The notes under the pieces: model-generated
The model's input: only the letters and a program-made list of their open reading frames with translations
Told to the model about the DNA's origin: nothing
Database searches by the model: none
Assembly: GCA_958496175.1 (NCBI GenBank)
Contig: OY292274.1
Span: forward strand, 64,800,630-64,864,629
Length of the DNA: 64,000 bases
Direction: 5' to 3'
Origin: Sisyra terminalis
Taxonomy: Eukaryota > Arthropoda > Insecta > Neuroptera > Sisyridae
Part shown: one piece after another, positions 58,671-64,000 of the stretch
How positions within the stretch are numbered: the stretch's first letter is position 1
How the letters are laid out: each line of letters begins with the position of its first letter
Translations under genes and position numbers: made by a program

Positions 58671-61600
58671 TTTATGATATTTTAGTTATCATAAGCCATT
58701 TATAACTGGAGTGCTAGTTCAGGCACTAAAGGAAAAGGCTACGACAGTGGATTGAAAACATCTTTTTAATGGTACCAAAGAAGTATAACTTCTCAGGTGC
58801 ATACATAAGAACACACATCCTTTTTTAGTATTTATTGTAAATTATTAAGAAAAATTGTTTTCTCCGAAAATCAGTAAATTTGAAAATTGAAAATGGTTAG
58901 AAGAGCATACCTTGGATGATTTGCATTTGGTGCTCCTGAAATCTTATTTTCCAACCTAATTTATCCCCTGTTTTCACTTCATTAAGACAATGTTGAAATA
59001 GAGGAATAGTAAAATTAAAAAAAAATCAGATAGTAAAAGTTTCGATTGATTATTGCAGACATTATTGTCTTAACTTTATAATTGTTGAACTAAATTACTG
59101 ATTAAAATTGGATGCCAATTGGTTCATATTCTATTTTCTACTCTTCATAATATCTCTATAGAACCTTCATGTTTTTGGATCATAAAACGTATGTTTAAAT
59201 AGTACGCTATGGACGAAGTCACGAGTATTTCAGCTGAGAACGATTAGGCCGATATGGAAATAAATTGGGGAAATCTCCATGTTCCTCTGAAATTTATTGC
59301 AGCTGGCATCAAAATAAAATATATTATCGCATTCGATTTCATGACAAGATTTCAAACTTATTTAAAACCATTTGACTAAACAGTAATTTTTTATGCTTTG
59401 AGCCATCCGCTTGGTCGGCAAGTCCATCGAAACGGTCAAGTGGGTTTTTTTCCACACTTCTTTTTTTTTTCAAATACAGGTTCATTTACATTTTCACACA
59501 CCACTCATATAAAATGAATGATATTATGTTAAAATTAATACGACGTACAAAACATCAAAATGATCAAAGGGGTGTTTTTGAATTTGCGACCCCATTTGTC
59601 TATGAGGGGTACACGTATAAAAGGGATGCTTCACCAGGGGTGAATTACGCCCATATGGCGTTCTTTCGAGAATCCTGGGATAGTTCCCAACCGAGGGAGA
59701 AAATATTAAAAAAAAAAAATAAATAAATATTCCGTTACAAAGATTTTCAAGTTGATTTATCCGGTGTTGTGGAAATTTTCTGAAAGTTGTGAGAAGTGAT
59801 TTTTTGCGTTCCATATTTTATATATTAATCGAGAACAAGACTGTCGCATCCTCTCTTTGTTATATTCGTCGAACGATTTCCGGATATATCAACGATAGAA
59901 TGTCGATTTTTTGCAGTCAATTACTTTATATATATGTAATTAAGCATTTTTATAATTGGAATTAGAACCTTGAAAAAATTAGTTCGCGGTTTAAATTGAA
60001 TTAACTAGATTGAATTTAGCGACAGTTGCAAGGTCGAGCAAAGCCAACTTGATTGTTTCCAAAGCTATATCAGCCATCTTCATTTGAATATTTAAATTTG
60101 AAAATGATTTTCAACGGCAATGCGATGAGATATTTTTAATGATAGTAATTATAGTTTGTGGCAAATGAACAAAAGTGATTAAACAGGAAAATGATCTTAA
60201 TTTAAGCCGAAAAAAATGAAACGATGTAATAACAAACGCCTCGGGTTAAAGGGCACAAAAAATACCGTTCGAAAATCAAGTTAAATTTGAATGCCATACA
60301 CATTAATTGTCGGTTATAAAAATTAATAAATATCAAATATGAATCTCGCCCCATTTTCAGTTTAATTAAATAAAATGAGAGGAAATGCAAGTGATGTTTG
60401 TATTAATGAGTTTGGAAAAAAGTTTAATGTACAAATACCAAGTTGGTGTATAACGAGTTGTATTTGCGCCCCGCGGCAAAACGGCTTGTTCTCCAACCCT
60501 TATTATGAAAGTATTTTTTTTTACGGTAGGTAGGTAACTTTTAGATTCGCTCGAGGATAGGTTTATGAATATAATAATGAATAAAAAATGTAAATGCAGA
60601 CGGTGCCGACCTTAAGTTAAGCTAGCAATTAACATAGATTACAAGAAATAACCGGGGCTGGTTCTCGTCGAGAAAAATGCCTGATAAAACAAGGTTGCGT
60701 CTTTTGTGATATCTTTGCTTTTTTGAAGAAAAATTTACCACTTAAATAAATGCCAATAAGCTATTATAAACGATTATTTTCTGCGAGAAATTTACCCCAA
60801 AAAGTACTTTTAAATTGTGCGTTTAAAAGTTATTCCAAGTTTTAACGTAGGTGGTTTGAATTATATTATTTTCAGTAACCTTAAAATTTAATCGCGTTAA
60901 AGGTGAAATATTGGAAAAAAAACACTAAAGCAATGGTTTATTTATTTTATTTTATCGAAAAAGTATCCTAGATTTGGTTTATCTAGTTTCAAAATTGGTC
61001 TAGTTAGGATATTTTTGAACCATTAAATTTACTTCACCTTATAATCTTAAGATGGCAATGTTTTTCAAAAACCATTTTCCATATATTTTCGGAAAATTAG
61101 TGGTGCCCTCTTGTGTTATATTTTTTCTCTACCCACTTAGATCAGATGAATAGTTAATGCCGCTATTTTGCTTATACTAATTTAAATAAATCTAGGATGT
61201 TACCGATGCATTAAATCCCAATAATTGCTTATTTTGGAGTTTACATCAGGGCTTTTTATGGAAAATAAATTATTTATGATATTTATTGGCAAATTTCAGA
61301 CAAATTTTCGATATTTGAATGCTGGATATTAGTGCTTCTTGGGTTAAAATAATAATTGTTGTACTTAAAAGAGTGGTTATTATTATTAGAGATGTCCAGG
61401 AGTTAGGGAAATTCATATAGTCTAGGGAAAAGCCTCGAAATTCATAAAAAGTTTTAGAAAATTTTAAATTCAGTATAATTTCATTAATATTTAGATTGGA
61501 AAAGCTGTAAATGACTGTAAATAAGTATATTATGTAAAGAGCTTGTACCTAAAAGACGTTCACCATGAGAGGGGTAGTCGAAAGGTGACAATATTTGATG

Positions 61601-62022
61601 CCGAAGGGGTGAAATGGGCTTTGATCTGGGAAAATTTTAAAAGTTTTCAAGAGGGGAGGGGGATTTTCCAGGTATGACAGTATTGAGCAACAGGTGGGAT
61701 AGAATCATCCCTAAAGTTCAATAGAACATGTATGGAAAATCGTAAGGTTGATTGATTTTATTTTACAACTTTTTTACTTAAAATATTTATTCGGGAATCT
61801 GGGAATTAAGTCTAGTCAAGGAATTAGTGTTAAAAAAAACGGGACATCCTTGGTAATGAAAATCTATAATTAATATTAATTTATTTTTTTTTGTGATAGA
61901 GTTTATAGGCATCTTGTAATTGATATGTAATTCCTCTGCGCTTATTGATCTTCTTCAAACTTCTGAAGGACTTTTTATGTAGAAAAATTTTATGTTTTCA
62001 TGGAATATAGTATAATACATAT

Positions 62023-63041
62023 TAGACTGATTGAAAAAAATGATGAATTTTTATTTTCTTAATTATATCGAAAATATTGTTGGGAATGACAAAAAAAAAA
62101 TCCTGCGAAAGTTTAAGCTCTTAATATTAATATTAAGAGGTGCCGCATCGCAAATTTCGATTTTCCATTTAAATAACATGGGAAAAATATTCTCTTGCAC
62201 TTTGGAATTTTATAACTCCCGTTGGTGACAATATTTCGGAATGACCAAGGTATACTCTTGTAGAAAATTGAACGATCTACAAAAAATGTCTGTTACAAGT
62301 TTTTGATATATTTATTCCTTCAAAAGTTATTCGAGGTCAAAGTTGAACTAAAGAGAAATTTTAATATTTTGTCAATTTTTTGACGTAACCATCAATTTTA
62401 TGAGAAAATTTTATAGGACATTTTTTGTAGAGCACTTTTTTTCCTACAACTTATCTCTATAAAAGTTTTTGATATTTTGCACAGGTCCTAAGTTATTTAA
62501 TTAAAATAAAAAAAATAATTTTTATGTTAAAAATTTAATAATTCAGGGAATTTTCAGTTTAATGCAAATAACTAAGGACCTGTGAAAAATATCAAAAACT
62601 TTTATGGAGATAAGTTGTAGGAAAAAAAGTGCTCTACAAAAAATGTCCTTTAAAATTTTCTCATAAAATTGATGGTTGCGTCAAAAAATTGAAAAAATAT
62701 TAAAATTTCTCTTAGTTCAACTTTGACCTCGAATAACTTTTGAAGGAATAAATATATCAAAAATTTGTTGGAGACCTTTTTTGTAGATCGTTCAATTTTT
62801 TACAAGAATATACCTTGGTCATTCCGAAATATTGTCACCAACGTGAGCTATAAAAATTCCAAAGTGCAAGAGAATATTGTTCCCATGTTATTTAAATGGA
62901 AAATCGAAATTTGCGATGCGGCACCTCTTAATATTAATATTAAGAGCTTAAACTTAGACAGGATTTTTTTTGTCATTCCCAACAATATTTTCGATATAAT
63001 TAAGAAAATAAAAATTCATAATTTTTTTTTGAATCAGTCTA
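62023..63041. mobile_element. Fold-back hAT-like MITE, full-length palindrome of about 1.0 kb
   Basis: Inverted arms of about 475 bp (62023-62498 and 62565-63041) flank a spacer of about 66 bp. The ends are TAGACTGATTGAAAAA and its near complement. The flanks are ATACATAT (62015-62022) and ATACATTT (63042-63049), an 8-bp duplication with one mismatch and of hAT form. The same family gave the single-arm copy at 49791-50360. No transposase is encoded. Confidence 0.8.
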
Positions 63042-64000
63042 ATACATTTAGTTTTTTAGTTTTGATTGCTCTAATCTAGAATAAACTTTTTAAAAATATT
63101 TTTTTAGGGTTGTATATATCACAGTAGACACATGTAAAAATTGGATCAAATCGATTAAATACAATTGATTTCCATTAAAAAAAAAATGGAAAATTCTCAA
63201 CTTTTAATTGCTATGCCCATTTACATGTTTGTAAAACCATAAAAGTATCTACTAATGTCCGTTTTTTCGCTCCGTTAATATTTTGATTTATTTTGAAAAT
63301 TTCTCAAACATTACAACTTGATTAAAGCCATTAAATCCGTCAATTTAACACGTACTTGAGCGTATGATTAATTCAAATTCTTTCCGAAGACTTGCTTCTC
63401 TTGTACCAAGCGCAGAATTAATGGAAAAAAAATGGTGTTTTATGGTAAAATATGATGGCTATATTTTCTGGTTGAAAACCCATTAGGAGGCAAAAATTTA
63501 TTTGGAGATTATTAAAGGCTTATTATTTATGATATTTGAATTTTTTTTCGCTGTATTAACATATTTTTATTAACACGCGATAAAATCGGATATAATCAAT
63601 CATACCATTAGTATATATCTTTTCGATTTCCACATTATCAATTGGTTTCCACATGGAAACACCTACTATATACCTACGTTTGGTTGGTTGGATGATTTAT
63701 AAATTATAGATTTGGAGAAATATTGGTCGTCTCTTTTTCAATTATCCGGCCCAAGTAAATTGTCTTGTTGATAATTAATTGCTATCGAATTTATTTGGTA
63801 TTGGATTGATGAAAAAATGGACCCGAGAAGTTTCAGGTAATTTTGGTTCTTGGAAATTTGTCGGTGTTGCGGGATGATTGGGACGTTTATCTGTGATGTA
63901 ATTATAACGACAACTATAATTATTTGAAGATGGAGGACGCTAGTTATTTCATTATCTCTTTTTTTTCCAAGTTTAGTTTTGACATTGTTTGATTCATTTG

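Larger units (their letters stand above)
48390..64000. other. Presumed giant first intron or intergenic DNA, transposon-rich
   Basis: 15.6 kb with no convincing exon on either strand. It holds several fold-back elements (49.8, 51.9, 56.6 and 62.0 kb), a tRNA-derived head (50.6 kb), a hammerhead-like inverted repeat (54.2 kb) and a three-copy repeat (57.5-58.7 kb). Open frames at 54363-54635, 55700-55897 and 59514-59726 fall in repeat-like sequence and have no family marks. The stretch 59.9-62.0 kb and everything after 63.1 kb shows nothing recognisable. Confidence 0.5.

Noticed and set aside
59514..59726. 70-codon + strand frame
   Set aside because: It ends in a poly-lysine run from an A tract, and no family is recognised.
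1..64000. CRISPR arrays, bacterial operons, viral integrations
   Set aside because: No spaced direct repeats of CRISPR type, no prokaryotic gene layout and no recognisable viral genes were seen.

Overview
The window looks like nuclear DNA from an insect, most likely a beetle. It is strongly AT-rich, most introns are 45-70 bp with GT..AG ends, and the gene set is arthropod. A full HAP2/GCS1 gamete fusogen is present, a gene lost in Drosophila. The species call is inference. No bacterial operons, phage or CRISPR array were seen. All exon joins were worked out by hand from splice consensus, reading phase and family resemblance. Every multi-exon model below keeps one open frame.

Layout. 1-783 is the last coding exon of cytoplasmic poly(A)-binding protein (+). 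2475-6669 holds three compact + strand genes: PIG-H (GPI anchor synthesis), an RBM34-type nucleolar RNA-binding protein, and an intronless NIP45/Rad60-type protein with two SUMO-like domains. 7815-12441 is a 13-exon minus-strand HAP2 gene of 957 codons. 14467-24015 is a 10-exon + strand nose-resistant-to-fluoxetine (nrf-6) type membrane acyltransferase. Its 5.6 kb first intron contains a repeat cluster and a complete intronless Nup96-like gene (18282-20543), apparently a retrogene. 25678-27108 is a TMUB-type membrane ubiquitin-like protein (+). 27452-30515 is EMG1/NEP1 (-). 33264-36930 is Polycomb-like (+). 40518-43670 is ODAD3/CCDC151, an outer dynein arm docking subunit (-). 48302-48389 looks like the signal-peptide exon of a further + strand gene whose very long first intron runs off the window.

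The rest, mainly 44-64 kb, is transposon debris. It includes long palindromic fold-back elements near 50, 52, 57 and 62 kb, two of them with 8-bp flanking duplications of hAT type. There is also a clean 271-bp hAT-type MITE in an EMG1 intron, decayed non-LTR reverse transcriptase 3' ends with tandem tails, a tRNA-derived SINE-like head, and two hammerhead-like cores inside inverted repeats.

The genes do not form one pathway. RBM34 and EMG1 act in ribosome biogenesis, and NIP45 and Polycomb-like act in chromatin. HAP2 and ODAD3 point to sperm function, and an intronless Nup96 copy is the sort of gene often expressed in testis. The items most worth checking are the Nup96 retrogene, the hammerhead-like inverted repeats, the miRNA-like hairpin at 39260-39350 and the two-membrane-segment tail of HAP2.
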